Origin: Zygnema cylindricum
Taxonomy: Eukaryota; Streptophyta; Zygnematophyceae; Zygnematales; Zygnemataceae
Assembly (NCBI GenBank): GCA_037447655.1
Contig: JBBHKE010000967.1
Location: forward strand, 482,943 to 546,942
Direction: 5' to 3'
Length of the DNA: 64,000 nt
Made by a program: the position numbers and the translations under genes. Shown here in pieces: positions 11,630-23,087 of the stretch. The stretch's first letter is position 1; every line of letters starts with the position of its first letter. The notes under the pieces were generated by a model. That model did not search any database, was not told where the DNA came from, and saw nothing but the letters and a program-made list of their open reading frames with translations.

Positions 11630-14600
11630 ACACCGGAGTGGGTGGTAAAGTTTTGGAAGAGGGAGGCCTGCTTTCGACTTTATAGCTTAAGAGGGTACTC
11701 AAGAAAATAAGAAACAATTGAAATGGCGGTCTTACAACCCGTGGAGGAAAGCAAGGAGGAGATTTCGGAGGAGTGGAAAAAAAAGGATGCTGAATTTGAC
11801 TCCAAAAGAGGGGATGACGCAAGAAAGGCTTCCGTTGAGGCCCCGGAAGTCGTGACAAAACTTCTCGAGGAGTATGCTGATGTTTTACCCCTAAAACATC
11901 GTGTAAGGGTTACCTCCGAAACGCGACGTGGACCACAAAATTGAGCTTGTTCTTAGAGCAGTGCCCTCGACCAACAAGATGTATAAGATGAGTTATACCG
12001 AGTTAGATGAACTCAAAAAGCAACTTTCAGAATTGGTCGAGGCCGGAGCCATCGAACCAAGCAAGTCACCTTAAGGAGCCCCCATTTTTTTTATGTCCAA
12101 GAAAGATGGAGGTTTTCGTATATGTGTGGACTACCGAGCGCTAAATAAATTAACGATCAAAAACGTGTATCGCCTTCCCAGGATCGACGAGATGTTAGAC
12201 AAACTAAGGGGTGTTACATATTTTTCTAAGATAGACTTGCGTAGTGGATACCACCGGATTAGAGTTGCGGAGGAGGATGTGGAGAAGACTGCGTTCAGGA
12301 CGCGGTACAGTCATTTCCAATTCCTAGTCATACTATTTGGATTGACTAATGCCCCAGCTACCTTTATGCACTTGATGAATTCTATCTTCCGGCAATATCT
12401 GGACCCATTCCTAATAGTCTTTTTGGATGACATCCTAGTGTATAGTGAAACACTAGAGGACCATGTCAAGCACGTCAGAACTGTGTTAGAGATCCTAAAC
12501 GAAAATAAGTTGTACGGTAAAATGAGTAAATGTGAGTTTTTGAAGGAAGAGATGGCGATTTTAGGCCATGTGGTCAGTCGGAATGGAATCGCGGTGGATC
12601 CCAACAAAAAACTAAGGCAATCAAGGAGTGGCCGCAACCAAAAACTATCACGGAGTTGAAGAGCTTTTTTGGGCTATGCTCGTATTATCGACGGTTCGTG
12701 GAGGGATTTGCAAAAATCGCCGCACCACTCACGGATTTGCTCAAAAATGACGTGCCTTATGAGTGGAAACAAGTGCAAGATGTAGCCTTTAACACGCTAA
12801 AGGAGCGGTTGGTTACCGCCCCTGTGTTAGCGGTTCCCAATCTGGAGTTACCTTGGACCATAATCAATCACGCAAGTGATACGGCAATCGGAGCAATTCT
12901 TATGCAAGATCACGGACGAGGCTTACAATCCATCGCTTATGAGAGTCGTAAACTAAAGGCTGCTGAACTTAATTGGGGCACTCACGAGAAGGAAACGATA
13001 GTCATCATTAATGTGTTGGAAGTTTGGAAATATTACGTTCAAGGGAAGGGGATCACCCTGATAACTAATCACCATGCGTTACAGTATCTTCAAACACAGC
13101 CAAAGTTATCAAAGAAACAGGCTAGATGGATGACATTCCTACAAACTTTCGGACCGGAATTAACCATCGAATATAAGCCCGGTAAAACAAATCATGCATT
13201 ATGAAGGAGACTAGTTGTTGCTGCGCTGACCACGGCGGATCTATCGCTGCTATCGCAGGAACATAGGGATGACTCTTTGAAAGCGAATACTATCGCAACC
13301 GACAAACTTTACGACCAGAAAGTCAACAGTGTCACGAGTACGGTGCAAGTGGACGAAAAGTGGTTGGACATAATTAAGGCGCCATATTTAGACGACAACA
13401 CAATTGCGGAACTTGTCAAAGAAAGATATTGGTTCAAACTACCAACGGCATGTGGCGGTACAAACCGAGTCAGACAACCCAATTGTATATTCCATCAAAT
13501 CAAGAGTTGCGGCATACTATTTTGCAATTAAGCCATGACAAACCCCTGAGCAGACACTTCGGGCGAGACAAAACTAATGCACGAGGCCAAAGCGTATTAT
13601 TGGCCAAACATGACAAATGATATTGGGGAGTATGTCCAAACTTGTGACTCTTACAATAGGAATAAAACAGATATGGGTCGTCAAGGACTCTTGCAGCCAC
13701 TCCCCATACCATCTGCCCCTTTGGAAGTTATCTCGATGGACTTTATCGTCACTCTTCCAGTAACGTCGGATGGCTACGACTCCATTTTTGTTATCGTCGA
13801 CTATCTTACGAAGATGGCCCATTTCCTCCCCACAAAAACCACGGCTACGGCTCGAGATGTCGCGGATCTCTTCTTCCGTGAGATATTCCGTCACCACGGA
13901 CTTCCTAAAAAGATTGTCAGCCACCGCGACCGAAAAATCATTAGCCACTTCTGGAAGAGTCAGTTTGCAATCTGTGGGACACAATTGGCTATGTCAACCG
14001 CTTATCACCTTCAGACTGATGGACAAACACAGAGAGTGAACAAGACTTTGGAGGAAACTCTACTCGCTTACGTTTGGTACACCAGACAGATTGGGCGAAA
14101 CATGTGACGACAATTGAAGTAGGGTTGAACAGTGCAATCCATTCTTCCACTAATGCTACGACTTTCTCTCTCAACGGGCGACAGCCAACCCTTCCCCAAA
14201 ATCTGATCGCTATCGACTGTGGCACACTTGCCGCTATGGACTTTGCCGAAACGCTGCCTATCAATTTGGAGAAAGCGGCGACAATCCTCCAACAAGCGAA
14301 GAATCGTCAGTAATCTCAAGCCGACACGAATCGAAATGACATTGACTTTCGTGTTGGGGACAGAGTACTGCTGAATATAACAAACCTCTCCCTCCCACAT
14401 GCCCTCGCTACGAAATTGGCACTGAGATTTACAAGGCCGTTCACTATACTCTCTAAAGTAAATGCGCTTGCTTACAAACTCGACATCCCTTTGGCATGGA
14501 AGATACATGATGTCTTTCATGTGTCCCTGCTCAAGCCATTCCGCAACCCCGATTCAGTGTTTCCAAATCCTCTTCGCCATACACCTCTTCCCCTGGTTGA

Positions 14601-14800
14601 AAATTCCCCGGATGAATATGAGGTAGAAGAGATTCTCCAGTCCCGCCAATTACGACGTGGGCGGTCGCATACTACCCAGTACTTGATTTGATGGAAAGGC
14701 TACAATGCGGAAGACGATTCTTGGGTTGACAAAAGCGATCTTCGTGCCCAAGCATTACTGCGCCGGTTTCAGCATAGTGCGGACAATTCGCCTAGCCGGA
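11630..14800 (+). pseudogene. Ty3 chromovirus pol: RT, RNase H, integrase, chromodomain
   Basis: Domains in order. Reverse transcriptase at about 12000-12650 ([29 protein letters not shown] intact), with a TAA just upstream where a tyrosine is usual (SP-stop-GAP). RNase H at 12850-13200 (NHASDTAIGAIL, where the usual first Asp is His). A frameshifted integrase zinc-binding part near 13500-13620. Integrase core at 13720-14080 (MDFIV; VSHRDRKI with Asp to His; TDGQTQRVN with Glu to Gln). A GPF-like region at 14380-14540, then a chromodomain at 14620-14760 (YEVEEIL ... stop ... WKGY). At least four frame breaks and loss of all but one integrase catalytic residue mean it cannot transpose by itself. 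Confidence 0.88.
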
Positions 14801-14929
14801 GGGGCAGACGCAACGGACGCCTACGAAATGTTGACCATAACCTATTTCAGCCATGGACTGCGCTCGGAAGCACCACAGACTACCCCTCAAACAATTGTGT
14901 TTCAAACAGCACAGATTACTCCAAAATAA

Positions 14930-15845
14930 ACAGAATCACCTCAAACTACAGCAATATGCATTATACCATATACACTGTAAACTCCTAAAGTTACAGCCAA
15001 ATCCACCAAGGAATCTTGAAGATATGAGCTCTAGAGTTTCCCAAAAATAGTTGACAGCTTCAGAAATTAACCACTTAGACTGCTCACAGAATCTTACAGA
15101 TATACTGGAATACAATGAAACTTCACACACATATATATTCTATAGCATAGAATATCTCCACAAAGTTTCACATGAAAGAACCAAACAGATTGATCACAAC
15201 AACAGGTTAAAGATGCAGAAAACAGTCTGCGATTGCTTTGATAAACTTGACTGCGATAAATAAGAATAAACTAAGTCCTATGATTTATAAACACAGGCTC
15301 ACTACTAATTGTACGGAGCCATACCAACCGTACACTAACTACTAGCTAACTCTATTAATGTTAGTATACCAGAATACTTCTATATATTGTCAGAATGAGT
15401 AAATCTACACTAATAACTAATACACATAAAGAAAAACCAATGTTTTTTCAAATATTTACAAGTACACGCAATCTAACAAAATCGTATGCTGAGTCACTCA
15501 ATGAACCGATGTCATGTCATCCAAATCAACCATACCGTAATCGCGTTCTTTGAAATAAATCTGGCGTGTCACATAAAAGGTACACGTCATTTGCGAAAAA
15601 TGTCGTCTGTCGCATTAGATTAAGTACGGCCTGCGTATTCTTTTAAAACATTTTGAATACTAATCGTCGGATTGCTTCGCGATCCGCCGTCCATTTCCTA
15701 GCGCATTCCGCGCCACTCATTTGGTTTATTAATTTTACAGGTACACTTAATTCCCCCAAATTACGTACGCCACATACCGTATTATCAAGGCTATACTAAA
15801 ATGGATGTGTACGAAATCAAGTCTTTAAAACAACACGAAAAACGA
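14930..15845. other. no gene; possible decayed LTR material
   Basis: No domain found. The segment around 15260-15340 (ACTAAGTCCTA, then TGTACGGAGCCATACC) resembles 29820-29905 beside a copia gag, so this may be a fragment of the same LTR family. Confidence 0.35.
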
Positions 15846-16060
15846 ATCGCAGTGTCGCAACCGTCGCAATCATCTTGGGGGCTCAGCAATAGAACGCAGC
15901 AGCGCTGACGAAAGACCGCAGCGCTATCGCTGCGTAGCCACGGGATCGCAGAATTGCAGCTACGTTGTCAGAGAATCGCAACATCGCGGCTGCGCTGACA
16001 GAGGATCGCAACGAATAAATTGTGAATCGCAACGTTGGCGACGTTGAACCTGTGATATTG
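15846..16060. repeat. cluster of ATCGCA/GCAGCG short repeats
   Basis: The motif (A)TCGCA(A/G) recurs about every 15-30 bases, together with GCAGCG and an inverted GCAGCGCTATCGCTGC near 15917. The cluster overlaps the left end of the unidentified ORF. Confidence 0.55.
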
Positions 16061-17208
16061 CCGCAATCTCGCAATCGGCGAAATTTTGAACGCTGCAATA
16101 CCCTCGAATACTGCGACGCAAGGAAGGTTTCGATGATGAGACTGCCAAAACCCCCAAGTAAAGCCGCCATCAACCCTAATGACAAACCAACTAGTAGTTG
16201 TCTGGAGGATCTCTCGCTTCATACCAACAGCCTACCTACACTTATCGATTTACCGGAACTCTCAATTACAATAACTTCCATGTCCTAATCATCCTCTCCA
16301 ACACCGAAAAGAAGGAGACTACTGCAGAAGGGAAATGACGATATGCCGTAGCGCGACAGGCTTTTGGCCGCTGCTGAGGCCATGGTAGAAGCAGCTGTTG
16401 GCGAGGAGGAAATAGGTGAAAGCAAGGGAGGGGAAGGATAATAAAATTTGCAAGACCGAGAGTATAATCCACTCAGAGACAGTGACTGCGAAGATGAAGG
16501 TGATCACGAGCTCTCAGATGCCGAAGAACCAGAGCGGGAACCGACACCTCCACCAGAAGAGGAACGTGCCTCTGACTTGGAAGGAATGAGAGACCATAAC
16601 GAGGAAAGTAACGTTGATGAGCAGTTTTTGGAGAGCTCCGAAAAGAAAGCGGAGGAGCAGCATCCCAGTGAGGATGACGTATTCGTCCTCCGACGGGAAG
16701 AAGGGGAAAGGGAGGAAGAGAGTGAAAGGGAAGAAGAACTTCCTGACTTTGTATTTCCTCTACCCATACACTCCTAGAAACCCCGACCTAACCTTCAAAT
16801 TTGTGAAATAGTTATATTGGGACATGGCAGACTGGCCAGCAGAGTGGCATACGGGGAAACCCAGGGAACCACTCAACATTCCCGCCAGCGTACCTTCTCA
16901 CCCCGCACAGAATTTTATGCGGACAACAGACCTGGGGAACCATCACAAGGGTTACGTCCAGCTGAACCCTCACGGCTTGCTGTTTGTAGAGGTGGTCGAG
17001 GACCACTACGGATACCGGGTGGACGTCCCGAGTTGCTCCAACAATATCACCCATGGGATGTCCGCCTCCACGATATCATTTCACGGGCTGAAGTCACGCC
17101 CGAGGTGCGAGCACTCAAATTGGCCCGGAAGAACACGTTGCAGCGGGCCCAAGCTGCCAAAAAGCATGTTTCCTTCAAATTGAGGAATGTGTCGCGTGCA
17201 GAAATCGA
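16022..17208 (+). pseudogene. unidentified degenerate ORF, basic-acidic-basic
   Basis: One frame stays coding-like for about 1.2 kb, with stops only at 16286, 16347, two adjacent at 16439-16444, and 16775. From the N-terminus: a polar region, a PKRRR nuclear-localisation-like patch, a strongly acidic Glu-rich segment (~16460-16760), then a Gly/Arg/Pro-rich part and a helical basic segment (TPEVRALKLARKNTLQRAQA). No transposase or gag signature is evident. It abuts the start of a copia LTR at 17209, which supplies the last codons of the open frame. It could be a captured host gene fragment or an extra ORF of a mobile element. I do not recognise it. Confidence 0.4.
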
Positions 17209-18204
17209 TGGTTATTTTATTATTTTCTAGGTCTAAATTGGAATATAGAAAGAAGCCGAGGAATTCTGCCTCTAACTTCTCTCTCCAACTCCCACACTTG
17301 TTGCAGTCACTGAGAAGTTGGAGGGGAAGCTAGAGCCATGGCTACCCAGGCTATCCAAAGGTTTACGGGAAATAGATTAGTTAATTTACAGATAAGTAGG
17401 TTTATTTACTAAAAGGTGTATGTCGGTAACAGGATTAGATCTTGGTACCTGCCAACCGTCAGAACGCCGGTAGCCGGATGCCCTAGCCATTAAGTCTAGA
17501 AATTACGATACATACTATTGGGTTTGATATTTATTTAAATGTTACCACGTAGGAAAATTCATTTAACGGCAGATGTTTACGGTTACATAGATCCCGTTAT
17601 GTAAACGTACAGATTTTGGTATTGACAAGAAACAAGTACCGCGCATTTTGTTTCTTTTACAAAACAAATACCGAACAAGCATTTATTACGGCTACGATTG
17701 AAATTTGCATTCAATCGGACGACCGAAAAGAAAGTCGAGATCGCGGAAGAGATTCTCGACGGTTTATGGTCATCGCCACATCGGATGACACGTGGCACGA
17801 TTACGTTGGATCGCGTCATCTCTGAGAATTACGGGACCGAATCCGGATATGACATGTGTCGATATTTAGGCCATGTCGTAAAAATTCCGTACATAAAGTA
17901 CACCGGCAGCTGTACTTTTATGTACGGCAGTGTAATATGATTGGTGTCGTACACCAGTAGATTGGTTTTTAGAGAGAGATAGTACTTAGAAAAATTGGTA
18001 GATAGGACCCTCTCTCCCAGAGAGCTTCTATACAAAAGGTCAACTTTGACCCTCCATAACTTACTGCTCAAGGGAGCAAATTCATAGATTCTTTTTGCTG
18101 TCAACTCAAGGGAGTGTTCCCTTCACTATGGTGAAGGTGGTCAGAGCTTTTATTTTCCAAAGTGGATGCTATTTGTACTGAAAGACAAAGGGGTCAGGGT
18201 TATC
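17209..18204 (+). repeat. copia-family LTR, + orientation
   Basis: Matches the copia LTR family of the 47-61 kb region in reverse orientation. It has the family start (TG...ATTTTCTAGGTC), the CTGCCTCTAACT block, the GCAAATTCATAGATTCTTTT block near 18075, and then the gag leader. It is the 5' LTR of the + strand gag that follows. Confidence 0.6.
17424..17494 (-). other. tRNA-like module inside the LTR (antisense)
   Basis: The - strand reads TTAATGGCTAGGGC ... CCGGCTAC ... AGATCTAATCC. It aligns with the tRNA-like blocks at 27881, 53266, 57123 and 60394. A-box-like and B-box-like (GGTTCRANTCC) sequences are degenerate. It is not a functional tRNA gene. Confidence 0.45.
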
Positions 18205-18242
18205 CTATAGGCTTCTTGGAAGCTGTCCACTCTGAGGACTTA

Positions 18243-19244
18243 TGGAGGTCTCAGAGTTTCAGGTTATAGGCCCACCCTCTACGGTGCCCATCTTTAATGG
18301 AACTGACTTCATATACTAGGAAAGTATGATGATAAGAGCTCTATGCGGGAAAAGGTTTTAGGGGATAGTGAGTGGACGAGTGGGGCGTCCATCAAGTCTT
18401 CGAGTCCCTCCAGGGTTTGGAGGAAGAAGATTCACTAGAGATGCAGATCCATCTTCAACAGAGGAGAAAAAGGAAGGAGAGGTCGTGGACAAAGGAAAGG
18501 AGAAGGAGACAACCACACGAATAGCGACTAGTTCGGCATTCATGTCACCTATTTCGAGGAACGAGGAGAATGATACTGATACTTGGGACTTCAACAATAT
18601 GGCGGCAAAGCACTTCATCCTCCGCCACCTTACTCAAGTACTTGCATGTCCTCATTTGCAGGTAGAAAGGGCATCCGATCTTTGGATGGCTCTCATAGAG
18701 ATGTACCAAAGTGGTACGATTCAGCAACAACACTTGGCTGATCAAAATGTTAAAGAGTATGTATACAAAGGGGGGAAGATTTTCGATTTTTGCAATGAGC
18801 TTGCTACACTTTTCATGGAGCTAGAGAGTGCTGGAAATGATTTTAGTGAAAAAGAAAAGGTTAACTGTCTACTGATGAAGTTACCCGATGAGTTCGAGAA
18901 CATAGTGAACCGTGTGCAGAACTTGCCGGACTCAAGGTGGATATGGAACTCAGTGGTAGGAATGATTCTCGTTCGAGAGAATAAAATTGTGTCGAAGGGG
19001 AGGATAGAGTGGGCAAGTCTTGGCAGTTGGGACCGACTGGAGGAACAAGGATTCCCGGAGACCGGTCAGAAATTACGGAGGGGGGGAGCAAAAAAATCAG
19101 ACCGACGAGTTCGAACCAAGGGCTCCCAAGGGTTTAGGGCACTATATGGCGGAGCGCACTAAACTAACTGAGCTTTGGTTAAAGGAGGGGCAGACCAGTG
19201 GAACCCCGAGAGGAAAGAAAAATGCCCTTATGACACAGGTATAG
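18243..19244 (+). pseudogene. copia gag fragment, + strand
   Basis: Begins ATGGAGGTCTCAGAG and shows the family opening (EFQVIGPPSTVPIFNG). Two tryptophan codons expected from sister copies are TAG stops (about 18318 and 18358). From 18368 a 264-residue frame covers the middle of gag, with the conserved YQSGTIQQQHLADQ and KVNCLLMKLPDEFENI blocks of the UBN2-type gag domain. The zinc-knuckle stretch is deleted to a GHYMAE remnant. It stops at ALMTQV, where it meets an oppositely oriented copia RNase H end. Confidence 0.8.
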
Positions 19245-19254
19245 GACGTGGAAC

Positions 19255-22200
19255 AGGGTTTAGTTTTAAAATGATCTTTAAGATTGGGAGAAATTGCGAT
19301 TGCACCCTGATTATCACAAAAAAAAATTTGCACACCACTCTTAAGGTGACCAAGTTTACCAAGCAAAGACTTGACCCACATCAATTCTTTTACAGCAGAT
19401 CAAGAGACCATATACTCAGCCTCTATGGTGGACTGAGCAATAACCTTTTGGTGTGTGTCACTCTAACAGCAAGCCCCGTCACCCACATATAATACATATC
19501 CAGAAGTACATCTCCTCATCGGAGCATCACCATAACTGGCATCACTCCAAGTAGTGATGTCAGTATTCTCCCCACCCAAATGCAACCATAGATCTCTAGT
19601 TCCTATCAAATATCTAAGGAGTCTCTTAGCTGCCTCCCTATCCTTCTTAGTGAGAGCATTTAGACTTCTACTCAGCACTCTTACAGCTGCAGCTAAATCC
19701 AGCCGGGTACAATTCATAAAATAGATTAGGCTTCCCACTACTTGCCTGTAAGGAATAGTCTGCATAAACTTATGTTCTTCAGTACTTAATTCCTCATCTA
19801 AGACTATGACTCCTTCTTCCTCACTCCCCTCACTTCCCTTCTTTAACTCCATTGGAGTTGTACAACTATTAGTTTTATCTATCTGAAATTTTTCCACCAT
19901 GTTCCCTATTGCTTCCTTTTGAGTCAATCTTATAATCTTTCTTTCTTCGTCTCTTTCTACTTGAATTCCCAAAATATATTTTGCTTCTCCCATATCCTTC
20001 ATTTCAAAATTCCCCTTAAGATCGGTTTTCAGTTTATCAATTTTTTCCATTGATTTACTTAAAACAAGTAAATCATCAACATAAAATTGCAGTAAATATA
20101 ATACCTTCCTCATCTTCAAAAACATAGATTGAGTGAGCTGAGCTGATCCGGATATATCCCATACCACTAAGAAACTCATCAAGTTTCTTATTCCACTGTC
20201 GAGGCGCCTGTTTCAAACCTTAAAGGGATTTAATCAGGCGGCATACCTTACTCTTCTCTCCTTCCTCCACAAATCCTTCGGGTTGTCCCATAAAGATCTC
20301 CTCTTCCAATTCTCCATGCAAAAAGGTTGTCCTGATGTCCATCTGGTGCACCTCCATGTCTTCCGCTGCTGCCAAACTGAGAAGTATGCGGACGGAGGGA
20401 AATTTGACGACAAGGGCAAAAGTTTCCTCGTAGTCAATTCCTTTTTTCTGTGCAAATCCTTTTGCCACCAATCGGGCTTTGTAACGCTCAATGGTGTTAT
20501 CCGAGTTCTTTTTTATTTTGAAAACCCACTTATAACTAATTGGTTTTTGGTTAGGTGGACAGTCCACAAGCTCCCAAGTATCGGCTGCCATAATTGAGGC
20601 CATCTCCTTATTGATGGCTGTCTTCCACCAGTTCCTTTCTAGACAAGTCATCGCCTCTCCATAAGTTTGAGGTTCACCTTGATGAGATAGTTTTGTTACC
20701 TTGTTATTAACCTATTTTTCTTGTAATCTTTTACTACTTCTCCTCCCCCCCCTCAAAATCTTTGTTCGGAATAGATGGTTCTCGTGGGTTCTTTCGAACA
20801 ATCTCGGCTTCTCCCCTAAACTTTGATTCCGAATCAATTTCTATCACGTCTTCCGCTTCGGGTAGAGTTGTCACTAGAGTTTCCGCAGCCGAGTCCTTTT
20901 CGGTTTGATTTGTACCTGCAAGAATGTCATCTTCTCTAAAACCTGGATAGTTAAGAAGTTTAAAGTCATCGGAATTTTTTGACTCAAATCTGATTTTTAC
21001 TGACTTTGTATACTTGAAGGGATCCACGGACTTTCCTTCATCCATAACTAATAGATGTTTTACTAAGATTATATCTTCCATTTTTAGATCATAAACTCTA
21101 TATCCTTTAACATCCTCATCATAACCTAATAAGTATCCTGGTTTTCCTTTAAGATCTAGCTTCCAATTAGACCGATCTATATCTAGACAGAATACTTGAC
21201 TGCCGAAAACCTTTAAGTGAGATATGTCTGGTTTTCAGCCTGTTCATCTCTCATAAGGTTTTGATCTTTTATAGCTGAAGTAAGAACTCTATTTTTGAGG
21301 TAATTAGCACAGTTCATTGCTTTAGCCCAAAACCTTTTTCCTATTTTCTTGTCGGACAACATACTTCTGGCACTATCACTTAGTGTCCTATTTAATCTTT
21401 CAGCTACCCCATTCTGTTCTGGGTTTTGTGGAATTGTCTTCTGGTGTTGGACTCCATCTTCCCAAAAGAAAATCCTCAGACTGGTTAGAAGTATACTCTC
21501 CACCATTGTCACTCCTTACTCTCTTGATTGGAGTTTCATGGAAATTTTCGCTCCATGCGTTATATTGTCTAAAACAATCCTAAGCCTCTGACTTGTTTTT
21601 CAAAAAATACACCCTGGAATACCGAGACCAATCATCAGTAATAGTCATCGTAAATCTCTTCCCCCCCGGTGAGGGCACTTTAGCCGGTCCCCAAATATCT
21701 GTGTGTACTAAATCTAGAATTTTTTCTCCCTTATAGGTGGCTGATTTAGGAAAGGGTAATCTGTGTGCTTTACCTTGAGCACATCCACTGCAATCACTTA
21801 TATTATCACTCTCACTTAACTGAATCACTTCCACCACTCCCATCTTTTTCATCTCTCTTAACTTATCTAGATTCACATGCCCAAGCCTCTTATGCCACAT
21901 CATCATATCATGAACACCAGTATAATAAAGTTTCTTTGTTTCATTACTTAAAATTGGCCTAAACATACCTTGGCTACCTTTCTCAGCAATGAAATACACA
22001 TCCTCCTCAAAACTAACAGTAAAGTCTCCTTCCCTAATGCTAGTAAAAAAACCATTATCATCTAATACAGATGTAGAGATGAGGTTTTTGTTCAGCTCCG
22101 GAATAAACAATACATCGGAGAATGTTACTATGGATGTCTTTCCTTCTACTAACACTTTCAAATCTACTGATCCTACAAGAGTAGTAGTGACTGTCCTCCC

Positions 22201-23087
22201 ATCCCCGTACTCTATCTCTACGGTGGGAATATTTCTTATCTTAGTGAACATGTGCTTATCCTTACACGTGTGCATGGAGGCACCTGAATCTATAATCCAG
22301 CCTGCTTCACCTTTCAATCCACCGTAAGCACATTTCTGCCTTTGTGGAATTTCGACCTCGTTTTTCGCCTCAAACTCCTCATCCAATAGAAGCTCATCGT
22401 CCTCGTCCTCGGATTTTGCCTCATGTACCTGTGTCACAAGTGCCTTTTTCTTTCCTCTCGAGGTTCCACCGGCCTGCCCCTCTTTTAACCGAAGATCGGT
22501 TAGCTTAGTCCACTCTGCCATATAGTCCCCCGGTTTCTTACAAAAATGACATAAACCTTTGGGAGTCCTTGGTCCGAACTCGTCAGTCTGATTTTTCTGC
22601 TCCCTCCCTCCATAGTTTTCGACCGGTTTCCAGGAATCCTTGTTCCTCCAATCGGTCGCAGTTGCTAGGGCTTGCCCACTCTTTCCTCCCCTTCGGATAT
22701 CAATCGTATTCTCCCGAACGAGAATTATCCCTACCACTGAGTTCCTTATTCACCTTGAGTCCGGCAAGTCGTGCACATGGTTGATTATGTTCTGGAACAC
22801 GTCGGGTAACTTCATCAGTAAACAGTTAACTTTTTCTTTTTCACTATAATCTTTTCCCGCATTCTGTAGCTCCATGAAGAGTGTAGCAAGCTCATTGCAA
22901 AAATCCAACATCTTCCCCCCTTTGTATGCATACTCCTTAACTTTCTGATTAGCCAATTGTTGTTGCTGAATCGTACCACTTTGGTTCATCTCTACATGCA
23001 AATGAGGACATGCAAGCCCTTGAGTAAGATGGCGAAGGATGAAGTGCTTTGCCGCCATATTGTTGAAGTCCCACGTATCAGTAAGCT
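19255..23087 (-). pseudogene. Ty1/copia gag-pol remnant, - strand
   Basis: Read downward: gag from 23087 (TDTWDFNN, then MAAKHFILRH), zinc knuckle CHFCKKPGDYMAEW (last Cys replaced by Trp), protease IIDSGASMH near 22295, GAG-pre-integrase MMWHKRLGHVN near 21890, and integrase HTDIWGP ... DDWSRYSRVYF at ~21700-21600. Then SDNGGEY and NGVAERLNR near 21530-21410, a variable linker, reverse transcriptase at 20651-19950 (WVFKIKKN, HQMDIRTTFLHGELEEEI, YVDDLL) and RNase H (SDASYGDAP ... CTSGYV). It ends at DNQGAIAISPN near 19300. Frames shift at about 22740, 21590, 21210, 20700, 20200 and 19460. Almost the full coding order of a copia element is present, but no LTR adjoins either end. Confidence 0.88.

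Noticed and set aside
16824-17183. Alternative + strand frame of 119 codons
   Set aside because: The other frame (16817) continues the upstream coding-like frame across the stops and has the more protein-like composition.
9884-17208. 3' LTR for the Ty3 chromovirus
   Set aside because: I looked for the LTR end sequences downstream of the chromodomain and found no second copy, so the element is listed as lacking it.
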